This document shows positions 18,077 to 27,552 of a stretch of 64,000 nucleotides of DNA, in pieces (positions within the stretch are counted from its first letter, which is position 1; every line of letters starts with the position of its first letter). The position numbers were made by a program, and so were the translations under genes. This DNA is from Sphingobacterium sp. UBA2700. GTDB taxonomy: Bacteria; Bacteroidota; Bacteroidia; Sphingobacteriales; Sphingobacteriaceae. The stretch is from positions 35,899-99,898 of the forward strand of contig DELI01000029.1 in assembly GCA_002354335.1 (NCBI GenBank). Direction: 5' to 3'. A model generated the notes under the pieces. It ran no database searches. It had not been told where the DNA came from and saw only the letters and a program-made list of their open reading frames with translations.

Positions 18077-20572
18077 TTAGTCTGCAGTAAGAAATACCGC
18101 ATTCGCCATTATCACTTTTCCGTTTTCCCAGAAATTACGGAACAACACATTATCGGTTAAGTAGATAACCGAACCCTGCCCTACTTTCTGCTCGCCAAAT
18201 ACTAGCCCATTCTTTAGTTTCTTTGCAAGATTGTTTCCTACGAAACCGCTCATCTTTGCTCCTTCGTTGATATAGCCCACATTCCAGCCTTTGCCTGCTT
18301 CGAAGTATTGATATAGGTTTGCATCCTGTTTCAACGTGAAGTAATCTTTGACGCCGAACATTAAAGGATGTGAGCTATCAAAAGTTACTTTGTAGATGGC
18401 TCCGGCCGTGTATTCTTTTAGCGACTCGCGCTCGCGATCGCTATATTTCAGCAATGGACTCGCTTTGCTTTTAGCCACAGAGTCCTGCTTCAATGGCTTC
18501 AACGCACTCCACTCCTGCGATGCTAACTGTCCTACTGCAGATTCTAGCGCGATTACTTTTCCTCCCGCACTTAACCAGGAAGCGAACCTTGCGGCTTGCT
18601 CTTTATCCTTGAGAAAGGGATGTGTACCGTTCGCTAACACGACGACGTCGATTTCGTCCCATTTAACACGTGAAAAATCCAAGGGATTGACAAGGGCAAT
18701 CGGATAATCTAATTGCTCATCAAAATAATGCCATACCTCGCCAACATTGGTCGCACGAAGCCCCTCGCCAGCAAACATCATGATCTTCGGTGCTTTCAAA
18801 GTTTTCACATCCGAGCTTCCTAAATCCTTGCCTCCTTCTACGATTCCTGAACTTAGGTTATGGACTTTCACTTGCAAGCGGTCAGCATTTTCTTTCAATA
18901 GCTGATCCAGCTTCACCGTCTGATTGGCATTCTTCATAATCAGGATAGAGCCTCTCGGAAACTCTTCATTGCCAATCTTGAAAGATTGTTCGGAGGATTT
19001 TAAACTGACTTTGTTCTTCAACAAGGCCGCGGTTAGCTGTGCTGCCGAGAAACCATCCCATTTTATGGCGTATCCAAATCCAGTGCTGCTCTCATTGCTG
19101 ATCTTGGCAAGCTGATAGGGTTTTAAATTGCTAGCTTTCGTATGAGATGCAATCGCCGGGATGCCATAGACGTAAGGCAAGGACCAAGCGGTAATATCAT
19201 AAGTAACAGAGTCTGTTAATTTAGCTTCCGGTTCAAATAGAACCCGTATCAAGGCAGCCTTCGCTTGATTGCCCGGGATTACGACGTCATTGGCTGTTAA
19301 ACTATGCGACTGCTCTTTCTTACTGAAGTAATCCAAGCCCTTAACAGATCCTGTTGAACTGTAGTAGTTGATTTTATTCTTATCCAGCAGGTTCAATAAG
19401 GCTCTGATTCTTCCATCCCTAGCCTGATCATATTTGAGCACATAGGTATGATACGAAGACAGTTTTCCAGCAACAGCATCATCACCAAACTTCTTGAATT
19501 CCTGAACTACCTTTTCCGCATGTGTCGACACGACGTCCACAACATTGAGTCCAGAGGCATGATGTTGAATGGCACGATCTACTAAAGTTAAAGTATCGCG
19601 ATCGTCCATATAAACTCCTAAACCTGCGGAACCATTTCCCGCCTTCTCATAGGTCATACCAATAGAACCGGAATACAGGGGATAGGTATCTCCATAGGAT
19701 GGATAGAACAAATCGAAGCGCTCTTTAGTGAAATAAAGCCATCCTTTTGAATCGAAGTAATTTGCATTATGCTTCCCAATGGTCGTTTGAAACTCCCGTT
19801 GCCACGGCGTAATTACTTCATGGAAAGGCTCTGCAGCCGGTGGAAAATAATAAGGCGCATTGATTCCTTGTTCATGGAAATCCACGTGGATATGGGGAAG
19901 CCATTTATTGTAAATAACGGCGCGCTGCGTGCTTTCCGCCTGTGTTTGCCATGCCCAATCTCTATTCAAATCAAAGTAATAATGGTTGTATCGACCACCT
20001 GGCCAGGGTTCGCGGTGCTCACGAGCATATAAATCAGGATTGTAGTTCTTGCCGACCACGCCATTATGGAAGTTCGCATATCGCTCGGTTCCATCCGGAT
20101 TTAAACAGGGGTCGATAATGATTAAGGACTTATCCAACCAGGCTTTAGCTTTCGTATTTGCTGGGTTCACTAATTCGTACAGCGTCATCATAGATGCTTC
20201 AGCCGACGATGTTTCATTGCCATGCACATTGTTGCTCATCCAGATAATAGCGGGAATATTAGTTTGCCCTGTCCCTTCGATCGCATGTGCCAATCGAAGA
20301 TTATTGTTTCGGATGTCTTCGAGCTTACTGATGTTGCTCGGGGATGATACGTAATATACACGCATCGGACGCCCTTCTACGGAAGTGCCATATGCTTCTG
20401 ATTTTACCTGGTTAGGAACCTGCTCAGCAATATGATCGTAATAAGCCAATATTTTCCAATGGGGAGTCACCCGGGTCCCGACTTGATAGCCAAGAAAATC
20501 CGCCGGTGATTTTATTTGCGCATAGCTCAAAAAACTGCAAGCACATAGCAAGCAAAGTAAGAGATTTTTCAT
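18077..20572 (-). CDS. Secreted M14 family zinc carboxypeptidase
   Basis: An 831-residue protein with a Sec signal peptide (residues 1-18, ending SYA). The M14 domain covers ~30-380: zinc ligands H117 and E120 in VHGNE, a third His in HIHVDFHEQ (~227-233), LNPDGTERY for substrate binding and a probable catalytic Glu in MTYEKAG. The remaining ~450 residues contain a glutamine amidotransferase-like Rossmann region (KIMMFAGEG, VVVLANGTHPF) common in large Bacteroidota M14 proteins. It probably trims peptides in the periplasm or outside the cell. Single gene. Confidence 0.88.
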   Translation of the reverse strand: MKNLLLCLLCACSFLSYAQIKSPADFLGYQVGTRVTPHWKILAYYDHIAEQVPNQVKSEAYGTSVEGRPMRVYYVSSPSNISKLEDIRNNNLRLAHAIEGTGQTNIPAIIWMSNNVHGNETSSAEASMMTLYELVNPANTKAKAWLDKSLIIIDPCLNPDGTERYANFHNGVVGKNYNPDLYAREHREPWPGGRYNHYYFDLNRDWAWQTQAESTQRAVIYNKWLPHIHVDFHEQGINAPYYFPPAAEPFHEVITPWQREFQTTIGKHNANYFDSKGWLYFTKERFDLFYPSYGDTYPLYSGSIGMTYEKAGNGSAGLGVYMDDRDTLTLVDRAIQHHASGLNVVDVVSTHAEKVVQEFKKFGDDAVAGKLSSYHTYVLKYDQARDGRIRALLNLLDKNKINYYSSTGSVKGLDYFSKKEQSHSLTANDVVIPGNQAKAALIRVLFEPEAKLTDSVTYDITAWSLPYVYGIPAIASHTKASNLKPYQLAKISNESSTGFGYAIKWDGFSAAQLTAALLKNKVSLKSSEQSFKIGNEEFPRGSILIMKNANQTVKLDQLLKENADRLQVKVHNLSSGIVEGGKDLGSSDVKTLKAPKIMMFAGEGLRATNVGEVWHYFDEQLDYPIALVNPLDFSRVKWDEIDVVVLANGTHPFLKDKEQAARFASWLSAGGKVIALESAVGQLASQEWSALKPLKQDSVAKSKASPLLKYSDRERESLKEYTAGAIYKVTFDSSHPLMFGVKDYFTLKQDANLYQYFEAGKGWNVGYINEGAKMSGFVGNNLAKKLKNGLVFGEQKVGQGSVIYLTDNVLFRNFWENGKVIMANAVFLTAD

Positions 20573-20678
20573 TCAAATAGGTTAATAAGCAATATTCAGT
20601 GAATATTTAGGACTTTAAATTAACGATTTGCGTGCAATTTTTGCTAATTTCCATCTCATTTATTTCAATCTACCGTTC

Positions 20679-21863
20679 ATGGCACATTTAGAAACTGACC
20701 TTATACATCAAGGATGTGGCTTCAACGACAGTAAGGCTGTTGTCACGCCCATATATCAAACTTCCACCTACTATGCTGACGAAGACTTGCAGCAGTATAT
20801 CGTCGCGGCGACAGAAACTAAACACCCGACGTTCTACCATCGTCATGGCAACCCCACAAATTCGCAGGCTGCTGCGATCTTGGCAAGTCTGGAGAAAACA
20901 GAAGATGCTTTATTATTGGCAACGGGAATGGCTGCGATCAGCACCGCGATCCTTGCCGTAGTAAAAGAAGGAGATCATATCGTTACACAAAACTCGCTTT
21001 ATTCGGGCGCGATGTTATTCTTTAAAGAATTTCTGAACGACTACGGCATATCCGTCACGCATGTTGATCAAAAGGATAACACTGCGTTTGAGCGAGCGAT
21101 TCAGCAGAACACCAAGTTGATTTATGTGGAAACACCTTCCAATCCGAATCTGGATGTGACCGACTTGGAATACATCGGACAGTTGGGTAAGAAACATGGA
21201 ATCACCACGATGGTAGACAATACTTTCGCTTCGCCCATCAACCAAACGCCTGCGGAGTATGGCATCGACATCGTTGTGCACAGCGCAACGAAATACCTTG
21301 GCGGCCATAGTGATTTAACGGCAGGCGCAATATGCGGAAGCAAGGAATTTATTCATAAGGCATGGCGCAGGTCGCTGGTTTTAGGAGCATCGCTTAGTCC
21401 ATTTGACTCCTGGCTTCTGCTTCGTGGCATGAAGACCCTTGCTATGCGCGTAAAACAGATCAATAGCAATGCGCTTGCAATCGCGGAATGGTTTGAAAAA
21501 CATCCTGCGATTAAGCATGTGGCTTATATTGGCTTGCAATCGCATCCTCAATATGAATTGGCGGCAAAGCAGATGCGTGGAGGAACAGGCATGCTGTGTA
21601 TCGAAATTGTCGGCGATGAGGATCAGGCCTATCAACATGCTCAACAGGTACTTAATAAGTTACAAATCTTTGCCAATGCGGCAAGCTTGGGCGGTGTGGA
21701 ATCTTTAGTAGTCCATCCTGCAAGCATGTGGGGCAGCCACCATGATAAATCGCAAAAGAAGACATCGGGAATTACGCCAGGAATGTTGCGGATATCGGTA
21801 GGGATTGAACATATCGATGACCTAATTGGCGATTTTGAAGCAGCGCTGGAAGGGATAAAATAA
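20679..21863 (+). CDS. Cys/Met metabolism PLP enzyme (cystathionine gamma-synthase/lyase type)
   Basis: About 394 residues. It has the fold-type I transsulfuration signature: YHRHGNPT near the N-terminus, ATGMAAIS, VDNTFASP and the PLP lysine in SATKYLGGH. The family includes cystathionine gamma-synthase, gamma-lyase, methionine gamma-lyase and O-acetylhomoserine sulfhydrylase; the residues visible do not decide among them. An in-frame TTG lies 17 codons upstream, but the ATG at 20679 begins where family members begin. A terminator follows at 18 bp. Confidence 0.87.
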   Translation: MAHLETDLIHQGCGFNDSKAVVTPIYQTSTYYADEDLQQYIVAATETKHPTFYHRHGNPTNSQAAAILASLEKTEDALLLATGMAAISTAILAVVKEGDHIVTQNSLYSGAMLFFKEFLNDYGISVTHVDQKDNTAFERAIQQNTKLIYVETPSNPNLDVTDLEYIGQLGKKHGITTMVDNTFASPINQTPAEYGIDIVVHSATKYLGGHSDLTAGAICGSKEFIHKAWRRSLVLGASLSPFDSWLLLRGMKTLAMRVKQINSNALAIAEWFEKHPAIKHVAYIGLQSHPQYELAAKQMRGGTGMLCIEIVGDEDQAYQHAQQVLNKLQIFANAASLGGVESLVVHPASMWGSHHDKSQKKTSGITPGMLRISVGIEHIDDLIGDFEAALEGIK

Positions 21864-21880
21864 GTTGAAAAAAGATATTT

Positions 21881-21911
21881 AAGGGAGTTGGTTTCTACAG
21901 CCAACTCCTTT
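21881..21911 (+). terminator. Terminator behind the transsulfuration gene
   Basis: An 11-bp stem (21881-21891 with 21901-21911, core GGAGTTGG) with a 9-nt loop and T-rich 3' flank. Confidence 0.85.
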
Positions 21912-22015
21912 TGTGTTTTCTGAAAGGAATAATATTCTTTGCATTTTATTAAACTTGAATTAACAATTCATTTATCTTTAAAATGTTTCTTTGACCAAGA
22001 ATTGCCTAGCCAAGA

Positions 22016-22597
22016 ATGAAAGCACATGATTTAGATCTTAATGACTATCAGTTTCAACTTTTTCAAGATGGAGATGAAATCGTATTCAAGTTGGTCTTCG
22101 ATCGATATCACAAAATTCTATTCCGTTACACCTATGCTACGCTAAACGACGTTTACAAAAGCGAGGAGATTGTCCAAACAGCCTTTATTCAATTGTTTAA
22201 GAACAAATCACGGATCAGTAGTCCTGATGCCCTATATCCCTATATTTTTGTTATCACCAAACGATTAGTAGCCAAAGCCTTCAAAGCACAAATTCTCAAC
22301 CTTACTGATCAATTGGAACAAAACAATGCATTGGAAGTCGCTTGTGAAGAGACGGAACAAGAATTGAAGTCAAGAGATCTTAAGGGCATACTAAATAAAT
22401 TGATCGATCAATTACCGCAGAAGCAAAGCGAAATCTACCGCTTGAGTAAACTCCAAGGCTATTCTTATGAGGAGATTTCTTTGATCACCGGGAGTTCTCG
22501 GAACACCGTGAAGAATCAGCTCATCACAGCATCGAAAAAAATAAAAAGCAATCTCGAAAAGCTATATCTGCTTATTTTTTACTTTTTTTTCATGTAG
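22016..22597 (+). CDS. ECF-type RNA polymerase sigma factor
   Basis: A 193-residue sigma-70 family protein. Region 2 lies at ~20-90 (FDRYHKILFRYTY, EEIVQTAFIQLF) and region 4 at ~125-180 with the helix-turn-helix YSYEEISLITGSSRNTVKNQ. It has only regions 2 and 4, as extracytoplasmic-function sigmas do. The next gene is a FecR anti-sigma factor and then a SusC receptor with an N-terminal signalling (STN) domain. This order is the standard trans-envelope switch of Bacteroidota, so it should turn on the uptake genes behind it. Confidence 0.92.
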   Translation: MKAHDLDLNDYQFQLFQDGDEIVFKLVFDRYHKILFRYTYATLNDVYKSEEIVQTAFIQLFKNKSRISSPDALYPYIFVITKRLVAKAFKAQILNLTDQLEQNNALEVACEETEQELKSRDLKGILNKLIDQLPQKQSEIYRLSKLQGYSYEEISLITGSSRNTVKNQLITASKKIKSNLEKLYLLIFYFFFM

Positions 22598-22647
22598 ACT
22601 AGTCCTCTTTCTTTTCGATTGCCTTTATAGTGTAAAAGCAAGACCAA

Positions 22648-23829
22648 TTGAAAAAAGAGGAACTAAAAGACTTAATCCAAAAACACAAGAACCATCAATT
22701 AACTGCAACTGAGTTGCAGCGGCTTAAGGAATTTTTCCATTCGGAAGAGTTTGATGCTGTTTTTGATCGGGCCAGCGAGGAACTATTTCTTGAAAATAGC
22801 AATTCTGGTGTGGACATGGAATCTGAGAAGATTTATCGTCGTATAGCGGAGGAAATCCTTCCTCAAGAAAAGCGCAGCATTAAATCAAGGAACTGGCTTT
22901 ACATCACTACAGTATCTGTCGCCGCTGCCTTGCTACTATTCTTTTACTTGACTCCATCGATTCTTCCAAACTCAACTGATGATGTTGTCTCAGCGAAAAG
23001 AGAACAGATTGACATCCTTCCTGGAGGAGCAAAAGCAAAGCTGGTACTGGAAGATGGGAAGATAGTTGATCTTGCGAATTTACGCTCCGACACGACTTTA
23101 CAACTTGCGGGCTACAAGATATACAAGAATGCTAAAGGTGAGCTCACTTATACTTTGACGGATGAAAATATCAGTTCTGCGGGTCTTTACAATACGATAG
23201 TCACGCCAAAGGGTGGCGAATATAACCTGCAGCTTCCCGACGGCAGCAAGATATTCGTGAATGCCTCCTCGACCATTCGTTACCCACTTCAATTCGATAA
23301 AGCCAAAAGAGAAGTCGAGCTTGATGGAGAAGCTTATTTTGAAGTAAGGCAAATGGTTCAAAACAATAATAAGATTCCCTTCATCGTAAAAACCCGGGAA
23401 CAGACATTGAAGGTCCTCGGAACTTCGTTCAACATCAACTCTTACAGCGACCGAATCGAAACGACCTTGGTAGAAGGAAAGGTTCAGTTAAGCTATCCAA
23501 ACAAAAAAGGTGGCTTGCTAGCTCCTAACCAACAAAGCAGCTATCATTCCAAGCATCAGTCTTTTGACATTAAAGATGTTGATCCGTTTTATACCATCGC
23601 CTGGAAAGATGGGAATTTCGCATTCGAAAATACTTCGTTAAGCACGGTTATGAAAGATCTGGAGCGCTGGTATGATGTGGAAGTTGAGTATCGCGGTAAC
23701 TTTTCGAAGATTAAGTTTTCAGGAACAATTTCAAAATACGAGAAAATAGATAAAGTTTTAAAAGCCATAGAGCTGACAGGAAGTGTGAAGTTTAAGATTG
23801 AAGAAAGGAGGATAATCGTAATGAGTTAA
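22648..23829 (+). CDS. FecR family anti-sigma factor
   Basis: A 393-residue inner-membrane protein. The N-terminal ~80 residues are cytoplasmic and would hold the sigma factor; one membrane helix lies at ~83-101; the periplasmic part contains the FecR domain (~185-280, VTPKGGEYNLQLPDGSKIFV) and the C-terminal DUF4974 domain (~318-390). The start codon is TTG, 50 bp after the sigma gene. It passes the signal from the loaded SusC receptor to the sigma factor. Confidence 0.92.
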   Translation: MKKEELKDLIQKHKNHQLTATELQRLKEFFHSEEFDAVFDRASEELFLENSNSGVDMESEKIYRRIAEEILPQEKRSIKSRNWLYITTVSVAAALLLFFYLTPSILPNSTDDVVSAKREQIDILPGGAKAKLVLEDGKIVDLANLRSDTTLQLAGYKIYKNAKGELTYTLTDENISSAGLYNTIVTPKGGEYNLQLPDGSKIFVNASSTIRYPLQFDKAKREVELDGEAYFEVRQMVQNNNKIPFIVKTREQTLKVLGTSFNINSYSDRIETTLVEGKVQLSYPNKKGGLLAPNQQSSYHSKHQSFDIKDVDPFYTIAWKDGNFAFENTSLSTVMKDLERWYDVEVEYRGNFSKIKFSGTISKYEKIDKVLKAIELTGSVKFKIEERRIIVMS

Positions 23830-23942
23830 ACTTACTTTTTCACATTTATCGAAAAAACAGGAGCGTTAGGACCGCCCCTGAAAAATTGATAAATAGTTCG
23901 ACTGATAGTACGCTAATTATTAACTAATCAACCGATTTACAA

Positions 23943-26900
23943 ATGTATAAAAAAAACAAAATTATCTCCTCCATGGGAGATATTGTGCATCGAAAACCTA
24001 AATATCTATCGATGAAACTAGCTATTGCCCTCATGTTTGCCTCTGTGTTTCAAGCTAGCGCTTTCACATTCGGCCAAACGGTCACCCTAAAGAAGAAGAA
24101 CGTTAGGATAACTAATGTTCTTAAAGACATTCAAAAGCAAAGTGGCTACAACATCTTCTACGACAGTTCATTTTTTCCGAGCAACTTGTTACTCAGCGTG
24201 GATTTTGACAAAAAGCCCTTTGACAAAGCGCTAGAAAGCCTATTAAAGGATTATGCAATTGATTACAACATTATTGATAAGAATGTGATCTTACGCAGGA
24301 AGCCTACAGCTGCAAGAACGCTCAATACTATTTCAAAAGCGACTTCTTCGATACAGCAATCTCTGATTCGCGGAACAGTGAAGAGCGCCGAAGGCGAACC
24401 CCTTTCCAATGTGTCCGTAACGGAGAAAGGCGGTACTGCCAGTACGATGAGTGATCAACAAGGAAACTTTGAAATTACTGTTTCGAAAGCAGATGCCATC
24501 CTTCTAATCAGCAATATAGGCTTTGAAAAACAAGAGATTGCTCTGGCAAATCGCAGTTCGGTACAAGTGACGCTTCAACCTGCTATGACCGAAGTTGATG
24601 AGGTTGTCGTGGTAGGCTATGGTGAACAGAAAAAAGTCAACTTAACGGGAGCTGTAAGCCAAATTTCCGGAGAAGAATTTGAAGATAGACCAGTTACGCA
24701 GCTTACGCAAGCTCTTCAGGGAAATGTTCCGAACTTAAATATTGTTTTCGGTTCCGGACAGCCAGGAACCAGTGGCTCTGTTAATATCCGAGGAAATACG
24801 TCGATTAATGGTGGTGAGCCCCTAATCCTTATCGATGGTATCCTAGGCACACTGGACCGTGTCAATGTCAATGACGTAGAATCGGTGACTGTTCTTAAAG
24901 ATGCATCGGCAGCAGCAGTATATGGTGCTAGAGGTGCTTTTGGTGTAATCCTCGTGACTACGAAAAAAGGAAAAGTCGACGGCAAAGCATCGATTGATTA
25001 TTCTGCCAACTTCGGATTTACGACTCATGCAACAAATACAGATTTTATCACATCGGGATATTGGAACGCAAAGATCAATGATGATGCAATGTACAATGCC
25101 TTAGGTTATAGAACGACCCGTTATACCGATGAAGACTACGAAGAGCTTTTGGCCCGCGTGAATGATAAGACGGAAGATCCTTCAAGACCTTGGGTAGTCG
25201 TGAAGAAAGATGCCAGTGGAAATGACATCTATCGTTATTATGCAAATTTTGATTGGTTCAATTACCTTTACGATAATAACCGTCCGAAATCTGATCACAA
25301 CCTATCGTTAAGCGGGAAGTCAGGAAAGACCAATTATGCACTATCTGGCGCCATCTCCAACGAGCAAGGTATTTTTAATATTCAACCGGATAAATTTAAG
25401 CGCTATAACTTAAGAGCGAACCTTTCAACAGAAATTAAACCTTGGTTAACTGTAAGCAATGGCACCCATTTCTTTAAATCATCGTACGATTGGGCCGGGC
25501 TTTCAACAAACTTCAATAAGGTTGCAAACAACGTGAGTAACAGTGCGACGTACCATTATCACGCGATGTATGTACCTAGAAACCCTGACGGGACATTGAC
25601 TGGTTATTCAGGAATCAATAGTTATCCAATCGGTTATGGATTACACAACGCTTTAGAAAGCGGAACGATGAAGGGTTATGATAATGGCACCGAATTTACG
25701 AACAAGACCGAAGCCATTATTAATTTTGGAAAAGGCCTGACCCTAACAGGTAACTATTCATACCGCGAATTCAGAGGTGAAAACAGTTATCGCCAGACCA
25801 AGCAATATTACTCGAAATACCCTGGTGTAATGGAATTGTCTTCGTTAGGAGCTTTAAATCAGGATAGATTGACCGAAGCTATGACGAAATATTCATGGCA
25901 TTTTATCAACGTCTTTGCAAATTATCAAAAGAGCTTCGGCGATCATAACGTCGTTGCAATGGCAGGTTTCAACCAAGAAGACCGCAAGTATAAACGAATT
26001 GGTGGAGTGGGACAAGACCTGTTATCCGAGACTTTAAATGATTTGGATCTTGTTATCGGTGAAAAACAATTCAATGCGGGAGCTGATGAATGGGCAGTTC
26101 GCGGTGGATTCTATCGTTTGAACTACGATTATAAAGGCAAATATTTATTCGAAACCAGTGGTCGTTATGATGGCACCTCTCGTTTCCCTAAATCAAGTCG
26201 CTTTGGATTTTTCCCATCCTTCTCTGCTGGGTGGAGAGTTAGTGAAGAAGCATTCTTCCAGCCGATCAAGAATTCCATCAACAACTTGAAAGTTCGCTAT
26301 TCATACGGTTCGCTAGGAAACCAGGAAGTCGACACCTACGCATATATCGCTTCTATGGGAACAGGGCAGATCAACTATTTAGTGGATGGTCAAAAATTAA
26401 ACGTGACTTACAATCCTGCGCCAGTTGCACCAACCTTAACTTGGGAAAAAATCAGCACGAGCAATATAGGATTAGATTTCTCACTACTAAACAACCGCTT
26501 AAGCGTGGAATCGGACTATTATGTTCGTAATACGATAGGCATGTTAAGTATCGGAGAAACACTTCCTGAAGTATTTGGGGCTGGCGAACCAAAGGTTAAT
26601 GCGGCCGATTTAAAAACAAAAGGCTTTGACCTCTCGCTAATGTGGCGCGATCAGTTGAACTTAGGCAGCAAGCCCTTCAATTACTCGGTTAGAGCAATTC
26701 TATCAGATTATACATCCGAAATCACCAAGTTTAGTAATCCAGCCGGCTTATTGAATACGTACTACGAGGGTCAGCAATTAGGTGAAATATGGGGTTATCG
26801 CTACGATGGATTCTTCAAAACAACCGAAGAGGCACAAGAATATGCGAAAATTGTTAACCAAGACCAGATCAACAGACGAAGAGTACAGGCACCTACCGAG

Positions 26901-27530
26901 GATTTACGGAGGTTACAAGCTGGTGATATCAAGATCAAAGATCTAAATGGCGATGGAATTATCAATGCCGGGAAAAGTACGCTTGCTGATCCGGGAGATA
27001 GAGAAATAATCGGTAATAGCCAACCGCGCTATTCTTATGGATTAACGCTTAGTGCAAACTGGAATGGGATCGATGCTTCTATATTTTTCCAAGGAATCGG
27101 TAAAAGACACTGGTATCCAAACTTGGAAGCACAAGCGTTCTGGTCGGTATATGCAAGACCATATGATTCGTTTATTCCTAGCGACTTCCCGGACAAAATC
27201 TGGTCGCCAGAAAACCCGAATGCGTACTTCCCATTCCTCCGTGGATACACGGCACAAAACTCCGAACTATCGGTTAATAACGACATGTATCTACAAGATC
27301 TATCCTACTTAAAGATTAGAAACTTAACCGTCGGATACACTTTCCCAACAAGTCTAACAAATAGGATTCACGTCAATAAATTCAGACTGTTCATGAGCGG
27401 TGAAAACTTGGTTACCTGGACGAAGTTAAAAACGGACTATATCGATCCTGAGCAAGTGATGACAGATAATACAGGTAGAAGCTATCCGATGGGTAAAGTT
27501 GTGTCTTTCGGTGCCCAATTATCCTTTTAA
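23943..27530 (+). CDS. SusC/RagA TonB-dependent receptor with STN domain
   Basis: A 1195-residue outer-membrane transporter. After a signal peptide (hydrophobic ~26-45) come the STN secretin/TonB domain (~50-115), a carboxypeptidase-like beta-sandwich (~140-215), a TonB-box region (DEVVVVGYGEQKK, ~220), the plug (~235-345) and a large barrel. The STN domain marks receptors that signal through FecR, fitting the two genes upstream. With the SusD gene 22 bp on, it forms the outer-membrane uptake complex. The substrate cannot be told from the sequence. Confidence 0.95.
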   Translation: MYKKNKIISSMGDIVHRKPKYLSMKLAIALMFASVFQASAFTFGQTVTLKKKNVRITNVLKDIQKQSGYNIFYDSSFFPSNLLLSVDFDKKPFDKALESLLKDYAIDYNIIDKNVILRRKPTAARTLNTISKATSSIQQSLIRGTVKSAEGEPLSNVSVTEKGGTASTMSDQQGNFEITVSKADAILLISNIGFEKQEIALANRSSVQVTLQPAMTEVDEVVVVGYGEQKKVNLTGAVSQISGEEFEDRPVTQLTQALQGNVPNLNIVFGSGQPGTSGSVNIRGNTSINGGEPLILIDGILGTLDRVNVNDVESVTVLKDASAAAVYGARGAFGVILVTTKKGKVDGKASIDYSANFGFTTHATNTDFITSGYWNAKINDDAMYNALGYRTTRYTDEDYEELLARVNDKTEDPSRPWVVVKKDASGNDIYRYYANFDWFNYLYDNNRPKSDHNLSLSGKSGKTNYALSGAISNEQGIFNIQPDKFKRYNLRANLSTEIKPWLTVSNGTHFFKSSYDWAGLSTNFNKVANNVSNSATYHYHAMYVPRNPDGTLTGYSGINSYPIGYGLHNALESGTMKGYDNGTEFTNKTEAIINFGKGLTLTGNYSYREFRGENSYRQTKQYYSKYPGVMELSSLGALNQDRLTEAMTKYSWHFINVFANYQKSFGDHNVVAMAGFNQEDRKYKRIGGVGQDLLSETLNDLDLVIGEKQFNAGADEWAVRGGFYRLNYDYKGKYLFETSGRYDGTSRFPKSSRFGFFPSFSAGWRVSEEAFFQPIKNSINNLKVRYSYGSLGNQEVDTYAYIASMGTGQINYLVDGQKLNVTYNPAPVAPTLTWEKISTSNIGLDFSLLNNRLSVESDYYVRNTIGMLSIGETLPEVFGAGEPKVNAADLKTKGFDLSLMWRDQLNLGSKPFNYSVRAILSDYTSEITKFSNPAGLLNTYYEGQQLGEIWGYRYDGFFKTTEEAQEYAKIVNQDQINRRRVQAPTEDLRRLQAGDIKIKDLNGDGIINAGKSTLADPGDREIIGNSQPRYSYGLTLSANWNGIDASIFFQGIGKRHWYPNLEAQAFWSVYARPYDSFIPSDFPDKIWSPENPNAYFPFLRGYTAQNSELSVNNDMYLQDLSYLKIRNLTVGYTFPTSLTNRIHVNKFRLFMSGENLVTWTKLKTDYIDPEQVMTDNTGRSYPMGKVVSFGAQLSF

Positions 27531-27552
27531 CTATTAATAGATTTTGACCAGT